The notes: generated by a model not told the origin, from the letters alone. A DNA stretch of 64,000 nt from Lepraria neglecta (GCA_033220425.1 CM065653.1:1426001-1490000), one strand, 5' to 3'; counted from the first letter of the stretch, positions 19,296 to 31,544 are shown. Translations and numbers: made by a program.

Positions 19296-20931
19296 TTAAT
19301 ACCTTTGTGGCCTGATCCGGTCCCGTATCTTTTGGAGGAAGGACATCGAGTCTCCGTCACCTTCTTCATGACTGCTTTCATAGTTGATGAAAACGAAAGC
19401 CAATAAGACGATGCAGGCGCCGAGCCAATACAATAAACCCTTGGTCTGCGAATACTCGATCATCTGGCCGATCAGAGACAAGGGAATAGTAAGACTCAGT
19501 CCGACTGTGGTGACCAATGGAGACGTCAGGAGCATTGAGTATGCCCAGCAGATATCTGACACCAGCGAGGTAATTGAGTTGATCTATATCATGTTGTTAG
19601 TGGAAAGGCCTCGCACTGGAGTAATCGATCCTTACCAACACTATAGCCAAGATCCGTTTCGTGGGTGGCAATTCGAACGTCTCGACGCCTGTAAAGTGGA
19701 GGACGACGAAGCCCGGTAAAAGGGTGATAAAGTTGAATAGTCCAACGAATCCAAAGAACATCATCATGTCGGCTCTTGACTCATCCCCAATTCTTTTTTT
19801 CATAAGAGTGGTGTAGATGCCGTACATGACAGCACTGGCAAAAGCGAGAACGTCACCAATAGCGATTTGCTTATGGGATTTGTGAGGGAAAGACCCTCGA
19901 TTCTTGTCTTGGTCCCCAGACACGTCGATGCTTGATATTAGGATAATGCCCGCCAAGGAGGCGAGTACGCCGACGAGCTTCCTAATGGAGAACTTTTCTA
20001 CCCTAAGTAGGGCTCCAAACAGCAAAGTCCAGACACCTAGAAGTGTGAGCGTACAAAAAGTTGGTAACGGGCCACAGATCTCTTACTACTTGTTGAGGTC
20101 AGTATTGTAGCGCTTGCTACAGTGGTGTATTCGAGGCAAGCCGCGGTGAAGTAATTGGCCTGTTATGATTATTAGAGCAAGTCAAAGTCTTTGTGGCCAA
20201 TGGCACGTACAAGAAACTATCAAAGGTCAGCAGAATTCATATCCGCGTCACCATCTGGAGTCGGGGCATACCCAAAGTATACAAAATTCAAAGCTCAACC
20301 AGGCGGTCTCGCGGATATTTAAGCGCCCTTCGGCATGGCCTTCTGCTGTTGCAGGATTTGTCATTGGTTCTTCAATTAGGAACCGATGGCGTGGTGACCG
20401 ACCTGCCGGGTGGGCACCGCCCTCGTCATCAGGCTTGAGAAACGCTTGATTCTCGTCTTCAACAATCGGCGCATAGTTGGTCGATTGATTTTGCTGCCGA
20501 ACGGCTCCTCGAATAGACCTACGACTGGCCCATAATCGTTTTGCGACAACCGGTAATAGCAGTATAGAGAAGAATGAGGAATTGACGTATGTAACGAAAT
20601 ATGGCTTGGAGTACTCGTCGTCTGCGAATATTGTCTGAGTCAGGGTGTATCAGCACAGCTCTTTTCCTTATAATCCTGGAAAACTCACGCTTGCTAGAAA
20701 GTTTGAAGCTGTCCACATAACAACTGTGGCCAGCAGAAGAATAATACCAATGGTGTGGCGCCATACTCCTCCAAGAAGTTGTTTTTGGCTTGGATGGCTT
20801 GTCTTGTCCGGAGGCCTTTGGGAAGAGGATGAGTCCGTGGACCTTCTAAGGGCTTCTGTCTCTTCCGCATGCAAATTCGGTACGGGCAAGACGAAGTCGT
20901 CTGCTGGTACTGTATGTATAGGGCCACTCAT
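19296..20931 (-). CDS. SLC35F-type drug/metabolite transporter (vacuolar membrane protein, YML018C/Thi74-like)
   Basis: Six exons on the complement: 20931-20689, 20634-20272, 20216-20211, 20159-20087, 20036-19636 and 19583-19296, giving 457 residues. Exon 3 is only 6 nt (Phe-Leu); it is required to rebuild the motif LWFLANYFTAACLEY. The protein has about ten membrane segments (TIGIILLLATVVMWTASNFL, YVNSSFFSILLLPVV, VGVLASLAGIILISS, FFGFVGLFNFITLLPG, GLSLTIPLSLIGQMIEY, LLYWLGACIVLLAFVFI). It carries the SLC35F hallmark TTVASATILTSTSSVWTLLFG. A hydrophilic 80-residue loop follows the second segment. Relatives sit in vacuole or Golgi membranes; the substrate is not predictable. Every splice junction joins in frame with GT-AG ends. 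Confidence 0.88.
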
Positions 20932-21465
20932 GGTTGCTACCGGCTTTCCGGGGCTCGATAATCTCTTATACGACGGTTCATCTGCACCCTCGGCCCTCCC
21001 ACCTCTTCTCCACAGATTCGTGCCTTATCTTGTACCATGTGAGGGAGCAATAGCTCATAAAGCCTGGTTGCTCGTGATCATATGCGACACCTGTCAGATG
21101 CGGTGCGGATCCTTGGCCGTCTCGAGATGTACATTCGTATGGGGAAGGTCCTCAGATATCTTTTCTTGTCTGATGCGTACTCATGTGCCTCGCTTTGGAT
21201 TTCAATACTTGGAGGATCCTGCAGAATTGGTGATGTTGAAGCAGTCTGATTCGCAGCACACTCGCACGGAGTCCGGAGGTGAGAAACGTCGGACCGAGAT
21301 TTAGCCGGCGCTCACTCGTCACCGCGACTCGTGTGACAACTCCTCAATCAACACTGTCTGTCATTAAACATCTTACACGTTTTGTTCTTCACTCTTTGTG
21401 TTCGCTATATGCACTACACTCTTTACTTTTAGATGCCCTAGTACTCAGAGTATAGCCTGTGTACT
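20932..21465. promoter_or_regulatory. divergent promoter region between the transporter gene and DOT1
   Basis: 534 bp upstream of both genes. The DOT1 side has a run of short T/C-rich stretches (21370-21430, for example cgttttgttcttcactcttt) typical of fungal leaders. No specific site can be named. A frame of 219 codons beginning at 20645 runs mostly antisense to the transporter and is not kept. Confidence 0.4.
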
Positions 21466-23010
21466 ATGGGCTTCTTCCAAAGCATCCAGAAGCCTGGCTT
21501 CAAGGCCGCCCAGGCAAAGAACTCTCATATCCAACAGGAAGTCGTGAAGACTACTACTGATCCTCGGAAGACACAATCACCAACACCATTCGCACAGCGT
21601 CTGAACAACCGGCCTCTACATAAGAACCAAGCCCCAAAGCAGAATGCGACCAAGGCTACGCCCTCTCCAAGACCTCGAGCACAGAATCCGCGAAAACGTG
21701 CAGCCTCAACACCACAACGCTTTGACTCTGATAGCGATGATGACGACGTCTCTGATCACGACCTAAACATTGCCAGCAAGCGAGTCAGAAGAAGTAGCGA
21801 CCCAGTGCCCGATTTGACCAGACAGATCCGAAGCAGAAAAGCATTCTCAGAGGAAGACGGTGGGAAATTTTCCATGGTCCATGCATCCGATATCGCAACT
21901 CTCAGCAAGCCTACCGCATACAAAGCTGCCTTCCCAAACGATCCGCAGGCGATCGAGGTCCACTTGCAGTACCCTTCTGCTTCACAGCGAGAAAAGTAGG
22001 CTCCGCGCTAACAACTCATAGGATTGGTAACTAACGCTCGCAGATACGAACTCGTCGTACCAATCAAGAATGATGACTTCAAATCGCTAGAAGACATCCG
22101 GGAAGTCATGGAAACAATCATCAACAACTACCTCCCTAGCGCCGATGCGACCGCAATGCAGAACGACAGCACTGGACTGATACGGCGCCTCAAGCGAGCC
22201 GTGGAGAGGCGCGCAGGTCATGAGTACACAGACTTCGTACAAGAGTGGAATGACACCCTTGTGGACTTCAGGAAGGACGGAACGATATCCAAAGCTATCG
22301 ACGAGTGGAAGGGCGTTGATTTAAAGCTGCTCGAGCGAATACTGACGCAAACGTATTCACGAACCGTCTCACCACGAGTACATATGTTGCGGCAGTACCA
22401 AAATGGGACGGATGATGTATATGGCGAGCTGCTGCCCAAATTTGTCTCCATCATCCTGAAAAAAGATACCAAAATGAAATCCGATCAGATCTTCGTTGAC
22501 CTGGGATCCGGTGTTGGTAACTGTGTGCTTCAGGCCGCTCTGGAAATTGGATGCGAGAGCTGGGGCTGCGAGAAGATGAACAACGCTTGTGACCTCGCCG
22601 AGCTCCAAGAACAAGAATTCAATGCCCGCTGTCGACTATGGGGACTATCTGTTGGCGACATACATCTCGAACGAGGCGACTTTCTCAAAAACCCCGCGAT
22701 CCTCAAAGTTCTTCAAAAAGCGGACGTCGTCCTTGTCAATAATCAGGCATTCACACCAGCACTCAACGAAGATTTGACTAATCTGTTCTTGGATCTCAAG
22801 GAGGGAGCCAAAGTCGTGTCTCTCAAGTCGTTCGTTCCACACGGGAATAAGATCTCGGAGAGTAATGTCCATGCGGCTTACAACCAACTTAGCGTCGTCG
22901 AGAAAACATATTATTCAGCGTGCGTAAGCTGGACCGACGCTCCAGGCACCTACTTCGTTTCAACAAAGGATAGCTCCATGGTCAAGGACTTTTATGAGAA
23001 GCGTCGATGA
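21466..23010 (+). CDS. DOT1: histone H3 lysine-79 methyltransferase DOT1
   Basis: Exons 21466-21995 and 22044-23010 (intron 48 nt, AACTAAC branch, acceptor CGCAG) encode 498 residues. The N-terminal 160 residues are disordered and basic with an acidic patch (DSDSDDDDVSDHD), likely for nucleosome and DNA contact. The DOT1 fold follows: MLRQYQNGTDDVYGELLPKF, the SAM motif DLGSGVGNCVLQAALEIG, WGCEKMNNACDLAELQ, DIHLERGDF and DVVLVNNQAFTPALNEDL. The C-terminal part has GAKVVSLKSFVP and VSWTDAPGTYFVST. DOT1 is the only H3K79 methyltransferase family and acts without a SET domain, linking elongation, silencing and the DNA-damage checkpoint. RAD17, a checkpoint gene, lies in the same window but is not adjacent. 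Confidence 0.97.
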
Positions 23011-23196
23011 GCATGGACAGGGCACTTTCATTGAATGGTAATCCACTGGCAGGAGGCATGCATTTTCGCTTATTGGCATAGCGTTTCAAAATAGCGTTGG
23101 AGTTGAGTGGTCATGATAGATACCCGGGGATAAAGAGGTTGGATGTCGTTGCCTCTTGAAGGGCTTCGCCAAAATTTCAACACTGCATGCAGGTCG

Positions 23197-23909
23197 TCAA
23201 GAGAACTTGGATTTATCATTCATAGCATCAGCTTCTTGACCCATACGTGCCATCCACCGATCGACCAGCTCTTTGTTTTCACGCTTGAATTTCGAAGACT
23301 GCTCTTCTGCCATGTTGAGCTGCAGCGTCAGCGATACTGTCTCATCGTGCACATCCTACATATTACTATGTTAGCTCACACCACCTCGCTCCATAACGTT
23401 GTAGCTCCTCACCTCAAGCAATTTCGTCTTCCCCCTAAGCTCCTCATCCCTATCCCTCAGCCCAGTGGTCAAAGTCGCCTTCTCCTTCGTAAGCTCCCCG
23501 ATTCGCTTGCTATCCAGCGAAGACTGTATCTTAAGCTTATTCAGTTCTTCCGTAACGCTTTGAAGCTGTGTTTCCATCAAACCCCTGCTACGCTGAGCTT
23601 CGCTGAGATCTTGCCTAACCTTGGCAATTGCATCAGGGGTGGGGCTACGCGGTAACGCCTGCTCTTTGCTCGCCTTGCGATCTTTTAATCTAGGTGAGGA
23701 GGTCGGGGCATCTCGGACGGCTTCTGCTGCAGGGGAGGCTTGGAGAGTAGCTGTTCGGTCGGCTAGTTTGGTATCTAGAGGATTTGTCAGTGCGAATCTG
23801 AGAGACTTTGATGAGTAGAGCAACATTGATCGTAGAAAGCCTGATTGGCCTTCTCCCTCTTATCCCTCTCCTGCAGGGCACTTAGGTACTCATCTCGCCA
23901 GGAAGGCAT
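23197..23909 (-). CDS. ATG16: autophagy protein 16
   Basis: Exons on the complement are 23909-23825, 23774-23413 and 23355-23197, encoding 201 residues; introns are 50 and 57 nt. The N-terminus [20 protein letters not shown] is the ATG5-binding helix of fungal Atg16. A Ser/Pro/Ala-rich linker (residues ~45-85) follows. The rest is a coiled coil ([19 protein letters not shown] through [20 protein letters not shown]) that drives dimerisation. The protein ends [20 protein letters not shown] then DKSKFS, the conserved fungal tail. Atg16 joins Atg12-Atg5 to form the E3-like complex that directs Atg8 lipidation at the phagophore. It lacks WD40 repeats, as in other fungi. It is divergent from YPT7. 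Confidence 0.93.
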
Positions 23910-24420
23910 GGTTAGCTTTTGGGGAGGCTACATCACAACAAGAAACTTGAGCAGCGAGCTGCCAGGTGTGTCAGCCCTTAGAGACTTCATTTCCGAGATT
24001 GAATTTACTAAGCTTTGATTCTCTGTGTTAAATGCAGGAAGCGGAGAAGCCTGGAGACCTTTAGCTGCATGCAGGTGATGTCAATAGGTAAGGCTGAACG
24101 GCGATCGGCGTTCTAGCTCCCGGAGGTGGCTGTGACCATGGAAGCACAGCTCTTGACTGTATTCACTATTCCAGGCACGCCCTGAACACCTGTCTCAGCC
24201 TGTCAAAACCAAGAGAGGAACAGCTCCAGTACCTTCTTAACAGCTCTCCATTCCACACCCTCAGCTGGTACCCGAAGAAAGGAAGCCTACTCAAAGGCCA
24301 CCGATAAGAGACTTGATACCGTCATCCGCGCAGCGACTTGTGTCAGAAAGAACCAACAGCTACAGACACCGTCCTCGGATACTTCCTGCCTGCATTCCAA
24401 ATTCCAAGAGTTTAGGCAAC
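23910..24420. promoter_or_regulatory. divergent promoter region between ATG16 and YPT7
   Basis: 511 bp. Shared upstream space for an autophagy gene and a vacuolar Rab gene, which could allow joint control; this is inference. No recognised element is visible. The YPT7 leader side has polypurine/polypyrimidine patches but no TATA box. Confidence 0.4.
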
Positions 24421-25337
24421 ATGGCGTCGAGGAAGAAGGTTCTGTTGAAGGTGTGTTCATCTGCCTGCCGATACAAACATTGGTGACCGCTGTCCACTGA
24501 TGTTAACGGACAAACAGGTGATCATTCTTGGTGATAGTGGAGTTGGAAAGACAAGCTTGATGAACCAATATGTATGTTGCAAAGAATAGCAAGTGTTTGT
24601 ATGAGCTCAGGGCAGACACTCACCATCACTTTGAAATCAGGTCAACAAGAAGTTCAGCGCAAGCTACAAGGCAACGATCGGGGCGGACTTCATGACAAAA
24701 GAGGTCCTGGTGGATGATCGTTTAGTTACGATGCAGGTATGGGCCCAACATTCTCAAGCTTGGAGCAACTAGCTGAATGATATTTAGCTCTGGGACACCG
24801 CCGGCCAAGAACGATTCCAATCATTAGGTGTCGCATTCTACCGAGGAGCCGACTGCTGTGTTCTCGTATACGATGTCAACAACTCAAAGAGCTTCGATAC
24901 CTTGGATAGCTGGAGGGACGAGTTCCTAATACAAGCTAGCCCGCGAGACCCTGAGAATTTCCCATTTGTGAGTCGTCATTTGAGGTCCAGATGGAGGTGG
25001 AGCTGATTGGGAACTAGGTCGTCCTGGGAAACAAGATTGACGTGGAGGAGAACAAGCGCATGGTTTCCTCGAAGCGAGCTACGACATTCTGCCAGTCGAA
25101 GGGCGGAATTCCATACTTTGAGACGAGCGCCAAGGAGGCTGTTAATGTTGAGCAGGCATTCGAAGGTACGCAACGTCTTTTCGCGTCAGCTATGCACAAT
25201 GCGTGTACTAACATTCGCCTTGTATAGTGATCGCCAGAAACGCACTAGCACAAGAAGAGTCTGAGGAATTCAGTGGTGACTTCTCGGATCCTATTGACAT
25301 TCATTTGGACAGGGAGAGCGACGGCTGCGCGTGCTAG
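24421..25337 (+). CDS. YPT7: Ras-like GTPase Ypt7/Rab7
   Basis: Six exons: 24421-24450, 24518-24571, 24641-24736, 24788-24967, 25018-25165 and 25228-25337. They join to 205 codons. G-box motifs are complete: [11 protein letters not shown] (P-loop), YKATIGADF (switch I, effector threonine), [14 protein letters not shown] (switch II), GNKIDVE and ETSAKEA. The Rab7-type stretch [20 protein letters not shown] is present. The protein ends CAC, a Cys-x-Cys signal for double geranylgeranylation. Ypt7 directs HOPS-dependent fusion of late endosomes, vacuoles and autophagosomes with the vacuole. Intron density is high for so short a gene but usual for fungal Rabs. Confidence 0.97.
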
Positions 25338-25776
25338 TTAACACCACTTCACCTTTCCTTGCTCATGAGCCCTGCAATACACGCATTACGCATTTCTCCA
25401 TAAGGAGCATCGGCGTTATATTCCCGAAGAGACGGAAGGTTATTCATGCATGCTTCATAGTGGCGGTCTTTAATAACAGATCAGATTCGGTCTTGAGCAT
25501 CACGCAACGCGTATGCTGAGCATGTATATAAACCGTCGATCTTTACAGCTTCATTGCTCCAGTGACGTCTCAACATTGTCCAATGAAACTGTTTGCCCTT
25601 TAAGGGTGATTCTAGCTTGTATCTCGCAGTGCTTGTCCGGCCAAAATCGTTAAAGTAGGACCTAAATATAACTATCTAGAACAGCCGTAAGTATCCCTAC
25701 CCTGCTCGATGCTGATGGCCCTAACGCTATGCTTACACAAAATCAAGACTCTAATTCTTCGATGAGATTCGAGGCT
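25338..25776. other. intergenic, convergent 3' ends
   Basis: 439 bp between the YPT7 stop and the stop of the YML020W-like gene. I see only expected 3' UTR sequence, with no repeat, RNA gene or extra coding frame. Confidence 0.5.
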
Positions 25777-28514
25777 CTATAACTTCGACCTCACGCCCTC
25801 TAAACGGAACTTGACATCTTTGAGCACCTTACTCGAAGGCTTCCAATCATCGAATTGCTTGATCAATTCCGTGATCTCGTCATATAACTCTGTCCGCACG
25901 TAGTCCTCCTCCAGTAAACCTCGCATTGCAAATGGTAGAATGTAAGGATTTTGCGTCGTGGTTAGACTATCCCGCTGGAATTGCACATCCATGTTGCCAA
26001 CCGAAGTAGTTTCAAGGGCATGCTCGACTGCCAGGTAGTAAACCGCTTCATCATCGTAGATCCTCGAATGGCCTTCCCCGCCGTACAGGCTGCCAGCAAG
26101 TGGAGTGCTCAATTCTCGAATGAGGCCGTGATCTGATATTCCCAGGTTGCGAAGCTTCAGTGCGAAGCCCACCAAATGGGTGAGGAAGTCGGGAGCGTGG
26201 ACTCTGCCGTCAACGAAGACGGCTCTGTATATGTATGGGTGGCTAACGGTCCCAAACGTGGAGGACTCAAGGGACACGAGCTGGTCGTCTATGCTGCCAA
26301 CGTAGACGATCTTCACTCCAAATCTCAAAGCGACGTCCAGCGCCGCCTCATAATCCTTAGACACCTGGCTGTCAGGCCGCGCAAAGTCGAAGAGTTCGCC
26401 AGCCGAGCCACTTATCCATCGAGATTTGTAGTCTGCAAAAGGGCCCAGGTTGACTCCAGCCATTGCACAGACTCCTATCTTTGCGGAATTCACACACCCA
26501 AATGCTATCAGCTTTGCTACCAGCATCATAGCAACCGGGACACCTTGGCTATGGCATGCGATCATGACAAAGTCAGCTTTTTGTATCTTGTCGATCCAAT
26601 TGAGGATGAGTTTCCATAGCAGGTCAATGCGTTCTGCAATCTTGCCTTCTCCTTCTAACGCTACTTTTTCAATTTCGCACGAGTACCCTTGATTTTGCGA
26701 CCATTTCTGAATAGCACTGGCAGCGCTGTTGGCAAAGCGGATTGAGGTTCCTGTTGGTTGGCCCAGGACAGAGCGTATCAGTGGGGCAGGAAAGTAGCCA
26801 TGAACACCCTAAAAAGAGAAATTAGCAAAGAGCCTCAAAGCCGATGGTCTTGGCCATGCTTACGATGGCTAAAGCTCTCTTAATCCGTGGCGGGTTTTGT
26901 ACAAGATCGACATGTTTCGGGTCTGATTGCGAACCGAGTTGCAACAGTCGACTTAGTTGCTGTATGAGGCCCGGTCTTCCTACTGTTTGATAAGTACGTT
27001 TGAATGCGGGAAGAAGTAGGTTCTCTGGCATTCGCTTCGCTTTCGAACCCGTATCAGTGGTAGGCTTCGGTTTAGTGGCTACAGCAGCGGCTTCAGGTGC
27101 GATAGCTTTTTTGATATCACCATTGGCATCGCGGGGCTTCTTTAGATCTTCAGGTGCATCCAAAGGTTGTGGCCTCTGCCTTTTCCCAACTTTATTTGGA
27201 ACACCCCTTGTTTCGTCTACAACCGCGTTCTCCGGCTTAGATTGTGACGGAGACCCCGCTTGAGCTAGCTCTCCAATGTTGTTCTCAGAGGCATTCTTCC
27301 CATCATCGCTTTTCGACTGGTCTCTAGACCAAAATGCCCAGCCGTACGATCTCGCGGCATCTGCTGGTTCAGGCGGAGGCCGAGGTGTAGAGACAGGGTC
27401 TGGTTTGGTCTCATTTAGCTTTTGGCTCTGAGATTGCGGTTGACTTGAGTCATTTGATACATTAGTGGCTACGTCAGTGGCGCTTGCGGACGAAGTAGTC
27501 GTTGTCTGTGTAGTTGCATTTCCCCACAAGCTAAGCCACGATCGAGACGGAGGCTCTTCCTGAGCTTTCGGGGAGACAGGGTTTGGTTCTGAATTACGTC
27601 GCTGGATTGGCGAGGGAGGTGATTCTTGAGGAGCTTGCAACATCGTACTATGCGGGCGACTCTTTGCCGCGTTGCCTACCGTTTCATCATTGTTGCCAGC
27701 TTGTAGCCCAGTCGTACTGTCAGCTTTCTCGGTTTCAGCTCTTGAGAACCAGTTTAACCAGCTAGTAGAGTCGTTGGTAGCTTTCGCCCCGTCTGGCGGT
27801 TCAAGCTTCGAGCCTGGGCCTGCGCCATCTTTTACAGAGGCTTGTTCCTGAGGAGGTGCACCCTCAACCTTCTCTTCCCCTGAAGCTGGCTTTGCATCGC
27901 TTTGAGATTTTGGCTCAGGTTGTGGCTCCCCTTCAATTTCAGATGCCTGTCCCTCCTTTGCAGGGCTATTGGCCGGGCTCTTGTCATTCGATGTAATATT
28001 AAGCTTCGTTGTGGTAGCAGCCAAAGGTAAGGACCTGCTAGAGCTTCCCATACCACGTGAAAGATAGACCGCAGGGTTCTTGAGCGGGGTCGTAGGAAGT
28101 TGAGGGGTATTGGCCCGCGCCGATGCTACAGCTTCAGAAGCCGCTCCTCCAGCTGCAGATATGCTTTCTCTTGCTACCTGGGTTACAGGATTCGCTTTGT
28201 TCCCGCGGGGCCAGGTGCCACCTAACCATGATTTGCTTGACCGGGGCTAGTCACAGTAAGTATATTTCAGGGATATCTTGTTTGTCCCATGCGCTTACAG
28301 TACTCGCCCCATCGTTATTAGGCTTTCCTGAACCTGCGGACTCGGACTCTGCAGGCTGTGCAGCCTCTGGGGGTGGGTAGGGAGCTGTTTCCTGAAGCTG
28401 TGGCTCTGGCTGCTGAGGCTGAGGTACAGATACCGGCTGTGATTTTGTCTCTTTGTCTGCTTCTGCCTTCGGGTTGGGCTTCGCCTTCTTTCGCGGTGAC
28501 ATGAAGGGATGCAA
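25777..28514 (-). CDS. YML020W-like protein with alpha/beta-hydrolase-type domain
   Basis: Exons on the complement are 28514-28299, 28246-26864 and 26808-25777, encoding 876 residues. Introns are 52 and 55 nt. The N-terminal ~450 residues are disordered and rich in Pro, Gln, Ser and Glu. They include short conserved Trp patches (SWLGGTWPRG, STSWLNWFSRAE, RSWLSLWGNA, YGWAFWSRDQ), repeated W-x-x-W-like elements that may bind a partner. The C-terminal half is folded: NLLLPAFKRTYQTVGRPG, RALAIGVHGYFPAPLIRSVL and FVMIACHSQGVPVAMML, the last a nucleophile-elbow-like H-S-x-G, then KIVYVGSIDDQLVSLES and HPYIYRAVFVDGR. This matches the uncharacterised fungal family of yeast YML020W. Hydrolase activity is inferred from the fold and unproven. 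Another Met (28502) could be the start. Confidence 0.82.
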
Positions 28515-28817
28515 ACGCTGAAGCTCTGGTATGTTGCCGGTTTTAAATAGACACCTATCCGAAAGCTGTCATAGAAATCAGCACCGTGGGCTTAGTATCT
28601 CGAGGTTTGGCATGGGAATGACAATGAGGCTGCATTGAATGCCATCCAGGCCCAAAGCCCTATTTCACCCGCTCCCGCTCCCGTTTTTTAGCGTGCCGAT
28701 CTTTCACGAAAAACTTGGGTTGGGCAGACATGATATGTTCGAAGTGTTGATCTAATCCTCTTCACCTGTCAAGTAATCCCATTACTCAACGTAGGCTTGA
28801 GCCAACTGACCAATACC
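28515..28817. promoter_or_regulatory. divergent promoter region between the YML020W-like gene and SPB1
   Basis: 303 bp. A cccgctcccgctcccg repeat lies at about 28668-28684, a GC-rich patch that could be a general activator site. Nothing else stands out. Confidence 0.4.
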
Positions 28818-31473
28818 ATGGGTATCCAGAAGAAGGTAAGATGCGCACTACACCCGTCTGCCAACGTTTGCTAACTTGTTACAGCATGGCAAAGGTCAGC
28901 CACTCCCCTAGTATCCTAGAAGGCTAAACCCACTGATAGTTCTAGGTCGCCTTGACAAGTGGTACAAGCTCGCAAAAGAGAAAGGATACAGGGCCAGAGC
29001 AGCCTTCAAGCTTATCCAGCTTAATCGAAAATATGGCTTCCTCGAAAAGAGCAAGGTCCTGCTAGATCTTTGCGCCGCTCCTGGATCCTGGTGTCAGGTC
29101 GCTGCAGAGACTATGCCAGCCAGCAGTCTGGTCGTTGGAGTGGACTTGTCGCCTATTAAGCCTATACCAAGAACGATAACTTTCCAGAGCGACATAACTA
29201 CAGACAAGTGCCGGGCAACAATTAGACAGCATTTCAAGACGTGGAAAGCGGATACTGTCCTTCATGATGGAGCCCCTAACGTTGGTACAGCATGGGTTCA
29301 AGATGCCTTCTCGCAGGCGGAGCTGGTTCTCCAGGCTCTCAAACTTGCGACCGAGTTCTTGATTGAGGGAGGAACGTTCGTCACGAAGATTTTTCGGTCC
29401 AAGGACTACAATGCTTTGCTTTGGGTCTTCAATCAATTATTCGCCAAGGTCGAAGCAACGAAACCTCCGTCTTCGAGGAATGTATCTGCAGAAATCTTCG
29501 TTGTCTGCCGAGGCTTCAAAGCACCAAAACGAATTGATCCGAAGTTCCTTGATCCTCGGTCTGTCTTTGCCGAGCTCTCAGACCCGACGCCAAACAACGA
29601 AGCCAAGGTATTCAACCCGGAAAAGAAGAAGCGGAAGCGAGAAGGTTACGAGGAGGGGGACTACATACAGTTCAAGGAGACACCGGCCAGCGAATTCATT
29701 CAAACGACTGATCCTATTGCCATGCTTGGGAGCTTAAACAAGCTGTCTTTTGACCAGCAAAAGAACGGAGACATTGCTCTTGCTGCACTGGACAAGCTAC
29801 CGGAGACTACAGATGAGATCAGGCAATGCTGCAAGGATCTGAAAGTCCTGGGCCGGAAGGAGTTTCGTATGTTGTTGAGATGGCGGCTGAAGGCCCGTGA
29901 GATCTTTGGCTTTGCCTCCAAGAAGAAGAAGACAAACGAAGACGATGCAGGTGAGGAGGTTACCGAAGTAACACCTATGGATGAGGAGCTGCAGATACAG
30001 GAAGACCTACAAAGGCTCAATGACAATGAAAGCTCACGAAAGAAGAAGGAAAGGCGGCAAGAGAATGAGAAGAAGCAAAAGGAGATAGTGCGTATGCAAA
30101 TGCACATGACAACTCCGATGGAAATAGGTCTGGAGCAAAAAGGTCCGAACGGCGAAGACTCGATGTTTGCGCTCGCTGCTGTGGACAGAGCGGGAGCGAT
30201 TGAGAAGGTCGCAAGAGGCAAAATGGGGCTAGTGATCCCAGTCAAGGAAGCTTCTGATGAAGACGGTTCTGAAGAGAGCGATGAAGAGGAGGACAGGTTA
30301 GATGAAGAACTAGATGCTTTATATTCACAATACCAGGAACGAAAGTCAGAAGCAGACGCAAAATTTCTAGCCAAAAAAGCCCGAAATGAGCACGTTGATG
30401 GAGATTGGGAAGGGTTCTCGGACTATGAGAAAGCCAGCGATGAGGAACTTGAGCAAGATCAGAGCAGTGATGAGTCTTCGGAAGAGGGAGGTGAAGACCA
30501 TGTTGCGAAACCACTTCTGTATCCTCAGAGCAAAGACGCCGAGGCCCAAACTGGTCTTACTCGGCGAGCCGCTCTGTTTTTCGACCAAGATATCTTCAAA
30601 GACATTGACGATCTTGGCGTAGAAGAAGAAAATGACAGTGCTGTCCATCTGGAGGACGATGAGTCAGACGACGGCCATGCCGCAAGGAATGCAAAGGCAC
30701 CGGCTGTCAAGAAAACGAAGGTCTTGCCAGAACCACCGCATCCTGGAGAGGAAGTGCACGACTCAGACAATTCTGAAAGAGGAGGCGAAAGCGAAAGCGA
30801 AGATGAAGCGGAGGACGACGAGGAGGAGGGAGATGATATCGCCGAGAGCAACTTTGAAGTGGCGAAGTCTGGTGCCAACGAATGGGATGCACAGGGTGAG
30901 CCACGGAAAGACGGACGTCTAGATATCGACATCATTACAGCAGAAGCCATGACCCTGGCTCAGCAAGTCGCCTCGGGACAAAAGTCAACGTATGACCTTA
31001 TGGATGAAGGCTTCAATAAGTATACCTTCCGAGACAAAGATGGTCTTCCGGAATGGTTTTTGGACGATGAGGGCAAGCATAGCAAGCCACATCGGCCAAT
31101 CAGTGCAGCAGGTGCTGCAGCGATCAAGGAAAAGCTTCGAGCTCTCAATGCTCGCCCAATTAAGAAGGTTCGAGAGGCCAAGGATCGCAAGAAGTTCAAA
31201 GCCGCACAGAGGTTAGAGAAACTTCGGAAGAAGTCGGCTTTGGTGGCGGATGATGAGGGCATCTCTGAGAAGGACAAAGCTCAGAACATAGCGAAGCTAA
31301 TGAGCAAGGCCGCAAAGAAGAAGCCGAAACAGCAGGTGAAGCTTGTTGTTGCGAAGGGCGGAAATAGGGGCATATCGGGACGGCCACGGGGTGTGAAAGG
31401 GAAATACAAGATTGTTGATGCGAGATTAAAGAAGGATGTTAGGGCTGAGAAGAGACTTGCGAAAAAGCGATGA
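28818..31473 (+). CDS. SPB1: AdoMet-dependent rRNA 2'-O-methyltransferase SPB1
   Basis: Exons 28818-28835 (18 nt), 28885-28894 (10 nt) and 28946-31473 encode 851 residues. The first two tiny exons supply MGIQKKHGKG, the conserved Spb1 start. The RrmJ/FtsJ fold follows: [38 protein letters not shown] (SAM site), [23 protein letters not shown] and [11 protein letters not shown]. These provide the K-D-K-E catalytic set. The central and C-terminal parts are acidic and Lys-rich, ending in the basic Spb1_C region ([20 protein letters not shown]). Spb1 methylates the 25S rRNA A-loop (Gm2922 in yeast) in nucleolar pre-60S particles. Gene ends are only 71 nt from those of the convergent JMJD7-like gene. 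Confidence 0.96.
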
Positions 31474-31544
31474 TGTGATGTGCGCATGATAGCATTTATC
31501 AAACGAAACCCATTCGAGGAGCATGTAACAGGACTTTGTGTTCA

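Noticed and set aside
29700-30374. 224-codon minus-strand frame rich in Ser and Phe
   Set aside because: Antisense of the acidic/Lys-rich middle of SPB1, a usual shadow of GAA/AAG-rich coding sequence.
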